Part shown: positions 17,001 to 24,341 of the stretch, piece after piece
Layout: the number at the start of each line of letters is the position of its first letter
How positions within the stretch are numbered: position 1 is the stretch's first letter
Origin: JAVBKE01 sp031554215
GTDB lineage: Bacteria; Bacillota; Bacilli; JARBTR01
Length of the DNA: 25,667 nt
Reading direction: 5' to 3'
NCBI GenBank assembly: GCA_031554215.1
Contig: JAVBKF010000214.1
Location: 1 to 25,667 of the forward strand
Program-made: the position numbers and the translations under genes
The notes under the pieces: model-generated
What the model was told of the DNA's origin: nothing
Databases searched by the model: none
What the model saw: the letters and a program-made list of their open reading frames with translations, nothing else

Positions 17001-18190
17001 GTTAATTGTCGTATCAGTTTCTGTTTGGCTGCCCCACTTTCTTCCAAATCATAAATGGATTGCTGAAGAGCCCTTTCTCGTTTGACAAGTCGATCAATTT
17101 TTTCAGTCTGACGGCGGACTTCATTCACTAGTTCTTGCAGTGAATTCTTCTTCTCGTATAGTTCTTGCTCAAGGCGAAAAACTTCGTGAGTTACCAGTCG
17201 CGCTTTAGCCTCTTCCAACGTGTCCTGACTCCGCAGTAAGCTCATCTGTTGTGTGGTTAATTGAACAATCTCAGCTTCAAATTCAGTGAACTGTTTCTGC
17301 AGATCACTTAGTACCTTCGACTCGTTCTGACTGCGTTGTTTCGTTTGTTGCCAATCTGTAATTTGATCGAAAAGCAACCGCTCATTATATTGCTCGTAGC
17401 TATTTTTCAGCTTAGATAGTGCTGAAACCTCTCGTTCTAATTGCTCCATTTGTTGCTTTGTTTGATCCATTTGTTCGACAGTGTCCGAAAGATAGCGTAA
17501 ATCCTCATCGGTCAATGGTGGTAGCGCTTCCTCAAGAATCTCATGAATTGATGTTGGTTTGTAATCTTTTGACAACTTAGGACTTCTGAGCTGAATTAAC
17601 AGCTTAATCATATCGTCAAATGCCTCAAGCGTTTCAAACCCAAATACATGCTTATTCACAAGCTCCATGTATTCCTTATTGGAACCAACAACCTCTCCGC
17701 CATGACCAATCACCGTATCTAGCTCTATTTGCGAATAGGGAATTTTCTTCTTCTCTCCGCTCTCATTGACCCATTTAAATAAGTCAATGTCCTGCCCGAT
17801 TCGGCGATTATCCGTCACCACAAACCCCCAAGATTTGAGTGGTTGATTCCGCTTCGCTTGCATGCCAATCCCAGTCGTAAGGAATTGATTCGTTTCTGCC
17901 TTTTTATACTCTAAAAACAGATAACCAGTCCGTTCATCACGATCAGAAATTTCTTTCTCACCCAATAAATAATCAACCATTTTCCGTGATTTAGTCCCAA
18001 ATGGATCAAGCCTGTCAGGCGTCTTCTTACCATCTAATAATACGGGTAAAAAGCTTTGCATTGTCACAGATTTACCAGAACCATTTGTCCCACGCAACAA
18101 TAATTTCCCATCCTCAAAATCAAATAATTCCTCATCATAATACCAGAAGTTTAATAATCCAGCACGGTTCAATTGCCAACGATTCGTCAT
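14090..18190 (-). CDS. jetC: Wadjet type II SMC-like ATPase JetC (TIGR02680 family)
   Basis: MukB-like SMC motor that dimerises and extrudes DNA loops in an ATP-dependent way; cytoplasmic, nucleoid-bound. The 1366 aa have the complete SMC layout. Walker A GTNGSGKS is at 34-41 and a long coiled coil runs over roughly 230-590. A non-coiled segment at about 600-735 fits a hinge, and the coiled coil returns to about 1100. The signature SGGE is at 1253-1256 and Walker B ends in LDEA with Asp1287 and Glu1288. Its ATG overlaps the jetB stop by ATGA and its stop overlaps the jetD start in the same way. No frame break or missing ATPase residue is visible. Confidence 0.95.
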   Translation of the reverse strand: MTNRWQLNRAGLLNFWYYDEELFDFEDGKLLLRGTNGSGKSVTMQSFLPVLLDGKKTPDRLDPFGTKSRKMVDYLLGEKEISDRDERTGYLFLEYKKAETNQFLTTGIGMQAKRNQPLKSWGFVVTDNRRIGQDIDLFKWVNESGEKKKIPYSQIELDTVIGHGGEVVGSNKEYMELVNKHVFGFETLEAFDDMIKLLIQLRSPKLSKDYKPTSIHEILEEALPPLTDEDLRYLSDTVEQMDQTKQQMEQLEREVSALSKLKNSYEQYNERLLFDQITDWQQTKQRSQNESKVLSDLQKQFTEFEAEIVQLTTQQMSLLRSQDTLEEAKARLVTHEVFRLEQELYEKKNSLQELVNEVRRQTEKIDRLVKRERALQQSIYDLEESGAAKQKLIRQLTEDIGYEAEESSFLEHEQNVTDFEERFHEPFVFDLWKREIQQHTKRLEDALEQLKLEEQTKAKIQEKNIELGEVEKARDQDQAAERKWNELLSEERHRLVNNIHLWTTENEFYQIPATSLQEMARQVDDLFTHVEFEQVKALFVTQVHQFEEQVRIKRSQLGAKVASVKAEYLTVENELAEKKAQHDPEPIRHEATIEARKLLADHGVRFAPFYQLIEFIPSVPEAVQKRLESALAETGILDALVSTEEISLQHDRILVANPQLLSHTLADYIQPDKQQNLIPLEKVQDILQSIEMNGEAFVHFTEDGGYKIASLHGHALPNEQVNFIGREARKRYRGQLIAALEEKILGFEAQIISLTEERDRIDQLLGDSKRAWEDFPTSTDAKMCYTEMVNAGERVKWRLQEVNRISVQIAAMDKDLQQIKTQIFHLSDRIYVEKKPTAFAAAVTFSRQYERALDQIHREHEHYIRLQVEFAKDRQSLIEMNEETDEAKGNLTIQEDRQSRITAGIVHLEEQLKLKNAEDIRQQIQTVTADLQAAKAELAIVSEQLPRRKEKRENTAEKMSEKQKSVSFWSKMASIWEDTIEKEWKKSAYPVESNESLDQQLALFMQGKKLKERSALEGQLTTLYHSLQSDLIEHKMRSYQDTSEPSEWMLAITEQEWKPIVEQWRAKTSRTILEFDQRGIKISPTSLYEAVNHEWTMQENRLDEMDKQLYEDILLNSIGYKLRGRIQRAEKWTEKMKRLMESRDTSSGLKFSIQWRPKTADSEQELDTKELVLLLKQDAKLLNERDYEKITNHFRSKIQAAKVWVKEKGQGETLLQVLKMVLDYRKWFSFVLYFERPNEPKRELTNHHFFKFSGGEKAMAMYTPLFAACYSRYQEAAPDAPYIIALDEAFAGVDDNNINEMFEIVEELGFNYIMNSQVLWGDYQAVNSLAICELVRPKNANFVTVIRYKWDGKKISAQLSEVVGAT

Positions 18191-19356
18191 ACCAAAACAC
18201 GCCTTTCTTGCTCATAATCAGCCGGATACACTGCCGTAAATCGTGCCACACTTGGACGTATTGTTACAAATCGCGCATCTTCATCAAGCAGTGCCATATC
18301 CCAATCTTTCCAGAACTCGGTAACCTGACTAGCCGTTGCTTCTGGCGATTCATCCCGGTGTTTCTTCGCCCATCCATGTCCATATTGCTCTTTTGCCTTC
18401 CTCACTAGGCCATCTAACCTCGCTGTTGGCATTCGTACCGTTCCAAGCTCGGTAATCTCAGAATTTTCTACTTCATCACGAATCAGTGTCATTGTATGCA
18501 GTGCGACATTACAGATCGCTTTCCGGTCTGGAAACAAAGTATAACGTTGTTTGGGATCGGAAAGAACAAGCATCGCTACGTTTTTGAACACTTCTAGCCG
18601 AAATGGTGTGTGCGCCTCAAAATCCTCTCGCAAACGATTTCGATAATTTCGAATATAAGCAAAATCCAAATCGTCTTCCCCGGTTCGATAGACAAACGGC
18701 GTCATCATCAATTTTCGATACACTCGTTTCCGGCGGAGTCCATCCGATTGTCGCTTCCATTCTTGCGCCAAAAGCTCATCAACAGTGTGAAACAAAAACA
18801 AATCATCAGGGTAAGAACGCATGAAGTAGCGTGCATAAATCGTTACTTCATATAGCACTTCAATCGCCTCATCCTGCATAAACCCATCAAGATTGCCATC
18901 AATTTTCTTAATTAAACAGAGTGTTTCCACATGCGATAACGCTCTCACCAAAGATCTACGATCTTGATAATTGGTCCAATCCAATGAAAACTCACCAGGA
19001 TAATTTTCTCTGATCCACTCTGTAATATCCGATAACAAAAACTGCTCCTCAAGGCCTTTTTGCTCAGTGTACGCAAGCACACAGCAAAATATCGCATAAT
19101 CCAGCTGCATTTGAAATGAATCAATTCCCATCCAGCTTTGCGGCTCAACGGGGATCTTTTCTAATCGAATAAAATGTTGATTGACAGTTAATTCTAAGCC
19201 AAATTTATCATGAATATAGCGCTTCAACTGTTGCTCCCGGTTCCGAATCAAACGATAAACTTCCGGTTCCTCCTCGCGTAAAACCCAAAACTCCTCAAAA
19301 AGTCTACCAAGCAGATCAATCGCTTCATCATCAAAATAATCCTCATGCTCATTCAT
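18187..19356 (-). CDS. jetB: Wadjet type II KITE-like subunit JetB (TIGR02678 family)
   Basis: Accessory subunit that, in Wadjet complexes, corresponds to MukE (KITE) and binds the kleisin JetA. The 389 aa match the TIGR02678/DUF2398 pattern: an N-terminal helical part (AIDLLGRLFEEFWVLREEEP, VYRLIRNREQQLKRYI), ARL-like FIRLEKIP, and the DYAIFCCVLAYTEQKG block. Family assignment rests on these blocks and on position between JetA and JetC. It starts within the jetA stop (ATGA overlap) behind a G-rich GGGGGGAAGGGG ribosome binding site and ends in an ATGA overlap with jetC. No truncation is apparent. Confidence 0.88.
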   Translation of the reverse strand: MNEHEDYFDDEAIDLLGRLFEEFWVLREEEPEVYRLIRNREQQLKRYIHDKFGLELTVNQHFIRLEKIPVEPQSWMGIDSFQMQLDYAIFCCVLAYTEQKGLEEQFLLSDITEWIRENYPGEFSLDWTNYQDRRSLVRALSHVETLCLIKKIDGNLDGFMQDEAIEVLYEVTIYARYFMRSYPDDLFLFHTVDELLAQEWKRQSDGLRRKRVYRKLMMTPFVYRTGEDDLDFAYIRNYRNRLREDFEAHTPFRLEVFKNVAMLVLSDPKQRYTLFPDRKAICNVALHTMTLIRDEVENSEITELGTVRMPTARLDGLVRKAKEQYGHGWAKKHRDESPEATASQVTEFWKDWDMALLDEDARFVTIRPSVARFTAVYPADYEQERRVLV

Positions 19357-20837
19357 GCCCCTTCCCCCCTCTCAAGATAATGAAAAGTCACCGCAGGCAT
19401 TTGAATCATGCCATCAGTCGCAACAAGCTCAATCTTCAACGATTTATTTAAATCGACCCGAATCTTATCACCGAACTCTGTCTTAATAACACGATCATGA
19501 CGAACCATTGCTTTTCCAATCCAGGATAGAAATAGCTTCCGAACAAATGGCTCGATAACAGGCAACTCCCCGAGTATAATCTGGCTTCCATTTCGATAAC
19601 CATCAATAATTCCTTGTTCCTTTTGTTTTTGCAATAAATAAGCCGTCCTTGCTTCTTCCTTTTGCTCGCTAAAATCATCTAAGGCACTTGCTTTGGACTT
19701 CACTCTATAGTCCCGAACACTCGGTGCCCTTTCATACACCGTTGGCGCTTCATCCCAAACATCTGTATAGATATCATCCGTCGGGATATGGTCTGTATAA
19801 ATATGTTTTGTGTGCACAATTCCAAATACAGCCGCTGCTAATTGATGCGATTCCCCAATCGAAGGAATCCTGAGGAACCAATCTGCTAAATGCAAATAAT
19901 CCTGCTTACGACTCCGTTGTACTTGGCTCCTCTCCCCTAGCCTCTGCACAATACGAGTGATTCTTCGAATCGCCTCATTCGTCTGGTAAAGGACATTCTC
20001 ATACTGACTATTCCCAGAAGCATCGCCAAGAAACCATGATTTCATGTTGAGCCAAGTACCCTCTAGTTCTTCCATATAATCCTTCGTTTCAACAGTCATC
20101 CGCTCAAAACGAAATGTTCTCTGCTCATGCTCACAAACTTTTTTGAAAAAAGAATCAGTATCATTGTGTGAAAGACCGATCATCGTTTCTTGTATAGCCA
20201 CAGCTGTTCTTTGTAAGGCAATGATAAAATCGCGTAAGTAAAGAGTAAACTTGTCCTTATATAGGAAAAAAGATTCCGACTTCATTTGTTCGACAGTATT
20301 TTCACTACGCAAATAAGCGAAGTAATCTGAAGTATTCTGGGCAATCTTTTTGAAATAAGTCAGCAAATCATCCCAATGCTGATGACACGCCTCTGGACTC
20401 GCCACCGTGGATAGACGAATTTTTTCAAGCACCTCATAAAAACGCTCAAACTGCGTTTTTTCGAGTGATCCACTGAATGTTTCACTATTTTGCTCAAAAT
20501 GAATCAGCATCCGCTCGAACTCAACCGTGTAAGGTGTAATTTGATAACGAAAGCGCCGCTTCTTAAACTCTTCAATTGTCTTCACATTGCCACTTTCCTG
20601 CTGGGCATTTAAATTACCCCATTTGACAAGTGCCGTTAAATCATTATGTAATTCTTCCAGACTATACTCAGCAAAATGTCTAGCTTCTAGCAAATGCTGG
20701 TGCACCTCCTCTGGAAGAAGAAACTCTTTCAATCTCTCGTGCTGGATGTAAAAATAGCGTAGGATTGCTCGGTAAACATTACTTTTTTCCGTGGATAAAT
20801 AAGTCGCTTCAGTCACTCGCTTAAATGATGTACTCAC
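19353..20837 (-). CDS. jetA: Wadjet type II kleisin-like subunit JetA (TIGR02677 family)
   Basis: Kleisin-like (MukF-like) subunit bridging the JetC heads and recruiting JetB. The family blocks visible are EATYLSTEKSNVYRAILRYFY, PEEVHQHL, LVKWGNLNAQQ, and the strong EEFKKRRFRYQITPYTVEFERM, all typical of TIGR02677/DUF2397. The type II assignment rests on these. An upstream TTG in the same frame (20873) has no ribosome binding site. GTG at 20837 follows AGAGGTG by five bases and gives 494 aa, near the family length. It is the first gene of the four-gene operon. A TATAAT lies about 95 bp upstream. Confidence 0.9.
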   Translation of the reverse strand: MSTSFKRVTEATYLSTEKSNVYRAILRYFYIQHERLKEFLLPEEVHQHLLEARHFAEYSLEELHNDLTALVKWGNLNAQQESGNVKTIEEFKKRRFRYQITPYTVEFERMLIHFEQNSETFSGSLEKTQFERFYEVLEKIRLSTVASPEACHQHWDDLLTYFKKIAQNTSDYFAYLRSENTVEQMKSESFFLYKDKFTLYLRDFIIALQRTAVAIQETMIGLSHNDTDSFFKKVCEHEQRTFRFERMTVETKDYMEELEGTWLNMKSWFLGDASGNSQYENVLYQTNEAIRRITRIVQRLGERSQVQRSRKQDYLHLADWFLRIPSIGESHQLAAAVFGIVHTKHIYTDHIPTDDIYTDVWDEAPTVYERAPSVRDYRVKSKASALDDFSEQKEEARTAYLLQKQKEQGIIDGYRNGSQIILGELPVIEPFVRKLFLSWIGKAMVRHDRVIKTEFGDKIRVDLNKSLKIELVATDGMIQMPAVTFHYLERGEGA

Positions 20838-20930
20838 GATGGCACCTCTGTTATGGTTACTTTTTCTAATCAATTTTTATTAAGAGCCAAAATTTTTGAC
20901 TTTAAAAAAATTACATAGTACAAGTTTACC

Positions 20931-20982
20931 ATTATACCCTAAAAAATTGCTGTTTTTTCATTGAATGATTGAAAATGATTGA
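20931..20982 (-). promoter_or_regulatory. Putative jet operon promoter with tandem ATGATTGA repeats
   Basis: A perfect TATAAT lies at 20931-20936 on the minus strand; the -35 (TGAAAA, 18-bp spacing) is weak. Just upstream, ATGATTGA occurs twice in tandem on the plus strand (20965-20972 and 20975-20982), ten bases apart start to start, about one helical turn. This is a plausible activator or repressor site. Both the promoter call and the site are inferred. Confidence 0.45.
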
Positions 20983-21282
20983 GATTTACAGGTAATTTTA
21001 CTTCCTTTCATACAACTGATTTAAAGTTATTTTAGATAAAGACCGATTTCATGCATTTAACTTAGATGGCGAGGCTCACATTTTATTTGGTAGTATTTCC
21101 TTAAGAACACCAATCGCCTAATATTAGTTGAATACGTCTAAGCATGCTACTATTTTTAATAAACAACAAAAAAAATCCAATCAATGTTGATTCATTGATC
21201 GAATTAATTAACGCTACTAATCCTATTCGGCAAAGAGCCAAACACTACAGTAAATCCATTTTTGTAAACCCTTTTAATTTAG
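20983..21282. other. AT-rich spacer upstream of the jet operon
   Basis: No gene is seen. The stretch is AT-rich, with two near-complementary words around TTGATTCATTGATCGAATTA (21188-21207) that could form weak hairpins, and nothing else I can support. Confidence 0.3.
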
Positions 21283-21318
21283 AAAAGTGGTCTTGCCACT
21301 AATGACAAAACCACTTTT
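21283..21318 (-). terminator. Terminator of the 101-aa gene
   Basis: AAAAGTGGT (21283-21291) and ACCACTTTT (21310-21318) pair over nine bp. On the minus strand the stem ends in ACCACTTTT and lies six bases past the stop codon. On the plus strand it ends in TTTTT, so the hairpin may work in both directions. An alternative internal stem AGTGG/CCACT is possible. Confidence 0.65.
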
Positions 21319-21323
21319 TATCA

Positions 21324-21629
21324 TTACATTAATCTTTCAATAGCTACAATGGTTGGAGACATTCTTTCCGTTGGTAATCCTTGATGGATGACAACCTTAA
21401 CAAGATGTTTTATCGGCTGTTGCGTTACAATCGTTTGCTGACAGATCAACATATGGTTTGTCCCGTGTACTAATTGACTACCGCAATATACAAGCGGCTT
21501 ATAACCTGCACCATCTAAACCTTCAAAAGCTTGCATAAAACTTTGGTCAAATCCTACTGGAAACTCCCCATCTTGAAGAAGAATCGGATTCACATTCCAA
21601 GCACCTGTTAATAAACTGTTTTCTGACAT
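21324..21629 (-). CDS. Small protein with cystatin-like QxVxG motif
   Basis: A 101-aa soluble protein without signal peptide or membrane segment. Its central part (FMQAFEGLDGAGYKPLVYCG, then SQLVHGTNHMLICQQTIVT) resembles the cystatin-like pattern: a Q-x-V-x-G loop (QLVHG) followed by GTN and a beta-strand with Cys. This is a recall-based resemblance; protease inhibition is not shown. An in-frame ATG lies six codons upstream, but the chosen start follows GGAG with eight bases between. It has its own promoter (TTGTCA/TAAAAT) and terminator, so it is a single-gene unit between jetA and the IS110 remnant on the same strand as jetA. Confidence 0.75.
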   Translation of the reverse strand: MSENSLLTGAWNVNPILLQDGEFPVGFDQSFMQAFEGLDGAGYKPLVYCGSQLVHGTNHMLICQQTIVTQQPIKHLVKVVIHQGLPTERMSPTIVAIERLM

Positions 21630-21681
21630 AATAACACTCCGCTCCACATTTAATATAAAAACTGAAATCTCGTACCGCCTT

Positions 21682-21711
21682 ATTTTACCATATCGATACG
21701 TATTATGACAA
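21682..21711 (-). promoter_or_regulatory. Promoter of the 101-aa gene
   Basis: On the minus strand TTGTCA (21706-21711) and TAAAAT (21682-21687) are 18 bp apart, and TGG just before the -10 makes it an extended -10 promoter. It lies about 53 bp upstream of the gene's start. Confidence 0.65.
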
Positions 21712-22020
21712 TAAAAATTAAATTATTAACAAAAAAATCGTTATTTTGGATTTTTACGAAAAAATTATTGTTAGGCAGTTTTCACCTTGGTGTTTTATGA
21801 ATGGAAGTACTGTTACTAGGGGAAATGGTCAGTTTAGACCTTCGTATTTTTATAGATGTAGTCAGGTGTGACAACAATGGATCAGGGCATGTTTTTCCCT
21901 CTACTTTCAGATCTTCTTTCCCATCTGTCCAATCTACTTTGCGTTTCGGCTTACAAACTGCCTCTTCTTCATGCACATCCCATTACACAATGGATTTTTG
22001 GCACATTCAAGTAATCTAAG
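21712..22020. other. Stretch without recognised gene
   Basis: Overlapping short frames exist on both strands (about 64-72 codons), but neither has a ribosome binding site or recognisable domain. The minus frame includes DVHEEEAVCKPKRKVDWTDG, which could be a fossil of a small charged protein. I cannot support a gene. Confidence 0.3.
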
Positions 22021-23300
22021 TATTCACAACCAAATCTCCATTGTTTAAAAGATAAACTGAACAAGCAAAAGGTTGTTCTTCTCTTGGTGGTATTTATTTA
22101 ACCCCCGCACTAACGTCTAACCTACTGCACATACCGCTGTTTGTGCCACGAGCACGTGTATAAGAATTTTTCTCTTTTGTGCAACTGTTTGTTCAATCAC
22201 TAAAAAGGGGATTTGAAAATGGAAGCTATCATTCAGTCTTGTGCAGGGCTCGACATTCATCAAATAACATTTTTTGCCACTATTATCCATGGACACATTG
22301 ACAAATATCCAAAAATAACAACAAGAGTTTTCAATCCACAACTTCTGGTCTTTTCGCTCTCTCTGACTGGCTACAACAATTCCATTGCTCGCATATCACA
22401 ATGGAAAGTACAGGGGGCTATTGGAAGCCTGTTTGGAATATCCTCGAAGGACAATTTGATGTGATACTGGCTAATGCCAAACAAATTAAAAATGTTCCAG
22501 GTCGCAAAACCGATGTCAACGACTCCGTTTGGATTGCCAAACTTCTCCGTACTGGACTAATTGAACGCAGTTTCATTGTCGCGGGAGAAACCCTGAACTA
22601 CCAACAAGTTCATAAGCTAGTCAAAACTTCACTCAAGAAGAAGATTCCTGCACTTCTTGAAGTTATGAATGGGCAAATTCGCTATCATCACAGAAAGATG
22701 ATCAAGTACCACATTAAAAATCTTGTCCATACTGAACAACTCATTCGGGAAGTAGAAAATGATATAAGTGATATGATTCAACCTTATAAAGAACTGGAAG
22801 AACTACTTGTCACCATTCCGGCTATTGGACATGGTGTTGCAGCGGTCATCATTGCCGAGCTTGGTAACGACATGTCTTTCTTTCCCTCTGATAAGCACTT
22901 AGCCTCTTGGTTGGTCTTAGCCCTAGTAATAATGAAAGCGCTGACATAAGGAAAAGTTCCTGCATCGCAAGTGGAAACAGGAACTTATAAGCGGCCCTTT
23001 ACCGAGCCGCTTGGTCTGCTAGTATGACAAAAGGCACACGCTTATCAGCTTTTTATTAACGAATTCGCATTCATAGAGACAATAATAAAACCTCTGTAGC
23101 AACTGCTCATCTCATTCTCAGAATTATTTACCATGTTATCGAAGATGGTAAGCCTTACAAAGAATTAGGTGTGAATTATTATAACTATACGCCTCAATCT
23201 GTTGAGAATTTGATCGAACATATCACCGCGATTGGCTTCACTGTCTCTCTCAATTAGTTCGTTTCTTTTTACCTGTTATCTGGAATTTTTTTCGCCCTTT
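22020..23300 (+). mobile_element. IS110-family insertion sequence remnant
   Basis: A broken IS110-family recombinase with non-coding flanks. The left flank (22020-22218) includes a GTGC/GCAC hairpin near 22137-22149. IS110 elements lack terminal inverted repeats and target duplications, so the ends cannot be fixed from the sequence; the limits are approximate. The right flank may extend to about 23.6 kb if the structured segment at 23413-23510 belongs to it. Confidence 0.65.
22219..23257 (+). pseudogene. IS110-family RuvC-like recombinase, broken
   Basis: The ATG at 22219 follows AAAAGGGG. The first frame reads MEAIIQSCAGLDIHQ with the catalytic Asp, and shifts near 22335 into one holding MESTGGYWKPVWNILEG (catalytic Glu) and NVPGRKTDVNDSVW (the Asp-x-x-x-Asp pair). 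About 80-90 residues usual in relatives between GLIERSFIV and the HKLVKTSLKKK block are missing, an in-frame deletion near 22580. The Tnp_20 part (LLVTIPAIGHGVAAVIIAEL, SDKHLASW) is followed by a shift near 22912, then stops. The C-terminal text VATAHLILRIIYHVIEDGKP ends at TAG 23255-23257. The DEDD residues remain but the gene cannot make a full protein. Confidence 0.85.
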
Positions 23301-23412
23301 ACCTAGGGTCCTTGGGGCTCTCTTTTTTTGTTTTAATCGTTTGTTTCCTTCGTATAAGATTCTCGATATTTCGAGTAAGAAATGTTTCAATTGACACGAA
23401 AAAGCAAAACCA

Positions 23413-23510
23413 GCGATGCCCGATCGGGATGGCTAGAAAAGTGTGGTGTGCTTCGCTTTGCGCGCACGAACCACCCCCAAATCGCCGATTGTGGCGATAA
23501 AAAACATCGC
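23413..23510 (+). ncRNA. Candidate structured RNA / palindromic repeat downstream of IS110 remnant
   Basis: GCGATG (23413-23418) pairs perfectly with CATCGC (23505-23510). Between them sit CCCGATCGGG (23419-23428), a hairpin GTGTGC/GCGCAC (23446-23451, 23462-23467) with outer GTG/CAC, and a perfect ATCGCC/GGCGAT hairpin (23481-23486, 23493-23498). This gives a four-way-junction-like fold of 98 nt, clearly richer in G and C than its surroundings. It starts 156 nt past the recombinase stop. It may be an IS-associated guide RNA or a dispersed palindromic repeat; orientation is inferred from the recombinase. Confidence 0.4.
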
Positions 23511-23678
23511 AGGCTACGCCGTGTGGAAAATGACCAGTAACGATCACTCCATTCCACATAAAATAACTTCACATCAAGCTTGCTCTATAGACATCTACAT
23601 AGATCATTTGCTTAATTTAAGCAAAAAGTGCTTTTTACAATATCGATTTAAAAAACATAAATCAACAGTATTTTGTTG

Positions 23679-23740
23679 AAAATCTGCTTCACACTCCTGA
23701 TAGGATTTCAAAGGAATGTAAAGCAGATTTTTGTGTTTTT
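23679..23740 (+). terminator. Strong hairpin with plus-strand T-tract
   Basis: AAAATCTGCTT (23679-23689) pairs over 11 bp with AAGCAGATTTT (23721-23731). The stem continues inward through ACA/TGT and TCCT/AGGA. The plus strand then reads TTTTTGTGTTTTT. It has the form of a plus-strand intrinsic terminator, but no intact plus-strand gene precedes it. On the minus strand it ends in TTTTC and could weakly terminate the rhodanese gene. Confidence 0.65.
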
Positions 23741-23788
23741 ATAGCAACAGACTGAAAAGCAGTTCTTTTTTATCTTTCAAGCTGTTTT

Positions 23789-24241
23789 TTAGCAACCCTC
23801 GCCAGAAATCTGGCAATACATTGGTGCGTTGTCTTTGAGTAATCCCTCAACACCACCAACTTCCTTTATCCAATATTCAATACCACCAAGTAACTCTTTA
23901 ACTGAATATCCAGCTCTAGATAGTTTAGCCGCAGCTTTGGCCGCGCCATTACAGGCAGGTCCCCAACAATAGACGATAATCGGTTTATCTTTCTGGAGCT
24001 CTTCTAATAACGCTTCTGGAATGTTTCCACTGGGTATTGATATTGCGCCAGGGATATGAGAATCTTGATAATCCATGAAAGAGCGCACATCAGCAAGAAT
24101 AAATGAATTCACGCCATTTCGTAGATCAATCGCAAGATCTGCAATATCCGTTTCATGATGTAACTTGTTTTCAAAATATTGTTCAGCAGCTAAGCAATTT
24201 TTCCGATGGTTTCTTAGAACCAAAGATGTGTTTACTTGCAT
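23789..24241 (-). CDS. Rhodanese-like domain protein
   Basis: Single-domain sulfurtransferase-like protein of 150 aa. The N-terminal 35 residues are helical and precede the rhodanese fold: ADVRSFMDYQDSHIPGAISI (CH2A block) and the active-site loop YCWGPACNGAAKAA with Cys92 as the sulfur-carrying residue and a second Cys97. GGIEYWIKE is the C-terminal family block. Several further cysteines near the end (YCQISGEGC) are unusual. Three start codons lie close together; ATG at 24241 is preferred because AGGAGG is eight bases upstream, while the GTG/ATG at 24250/24247 lie too near it. The gene is divergent from a LysR-type regulator pseudogene, which probably once controlled it. Sulfur substrate unknown. 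Confidence 0.9.
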   Translation of the reverse strand: MQVNTSLVLRNHRKNCLAAEQYFENKLHHETDIADLAIDLRNGVNSFILADVRSFMDYQDSHIPGAISIPSGNIPEALLEELQKDKPIIVYCWGPACNGAAKAAAKLSRAGYSVKELLGGIEYWIKEVGGVEGLLKDNAPMYCQISGEGC

Positions 24242-24299
24242 TTCCATCACCTCCTAGATCATAATAACTTGAATCATTTATTAGAGATATAGAGACAAA

Positions 24300-24316
24300 T
24301 CGATACTGGTTATCGA
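24300..24316. promoter_or_regulatory. Candidate LysR-type operator
   Basis: TCGATA - CTGGT - TATCGA is a perfect 6-5-6 inverted repeat in the divergent gap between the rhodanese gene and the LysR-family pseudogene. LysR-type regulators typically bind such interrupted dyads upstream of their divergent target. Confidence 0.55.
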
Positions 24317-24341
24317 GATTAATGATAGTTGGGGGTCATGT

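Noticed and set aside
18001..18408. 135-codon plus-strand frame across the jetB-jetC junction
   Set aside because: It spans two overlapping genes on the other strand and has no family features.
21782..22019. Short overlapping frames on both strands
   Set aside because: No domain, no start signals, and both strands open equally, so neither can be supported as a gene.
23299..23559. 86-codon minus-strand frame over the structured segment
   Set aside because: No ribosome binding site; the open frame follows from GC-rich palindromic sequence.
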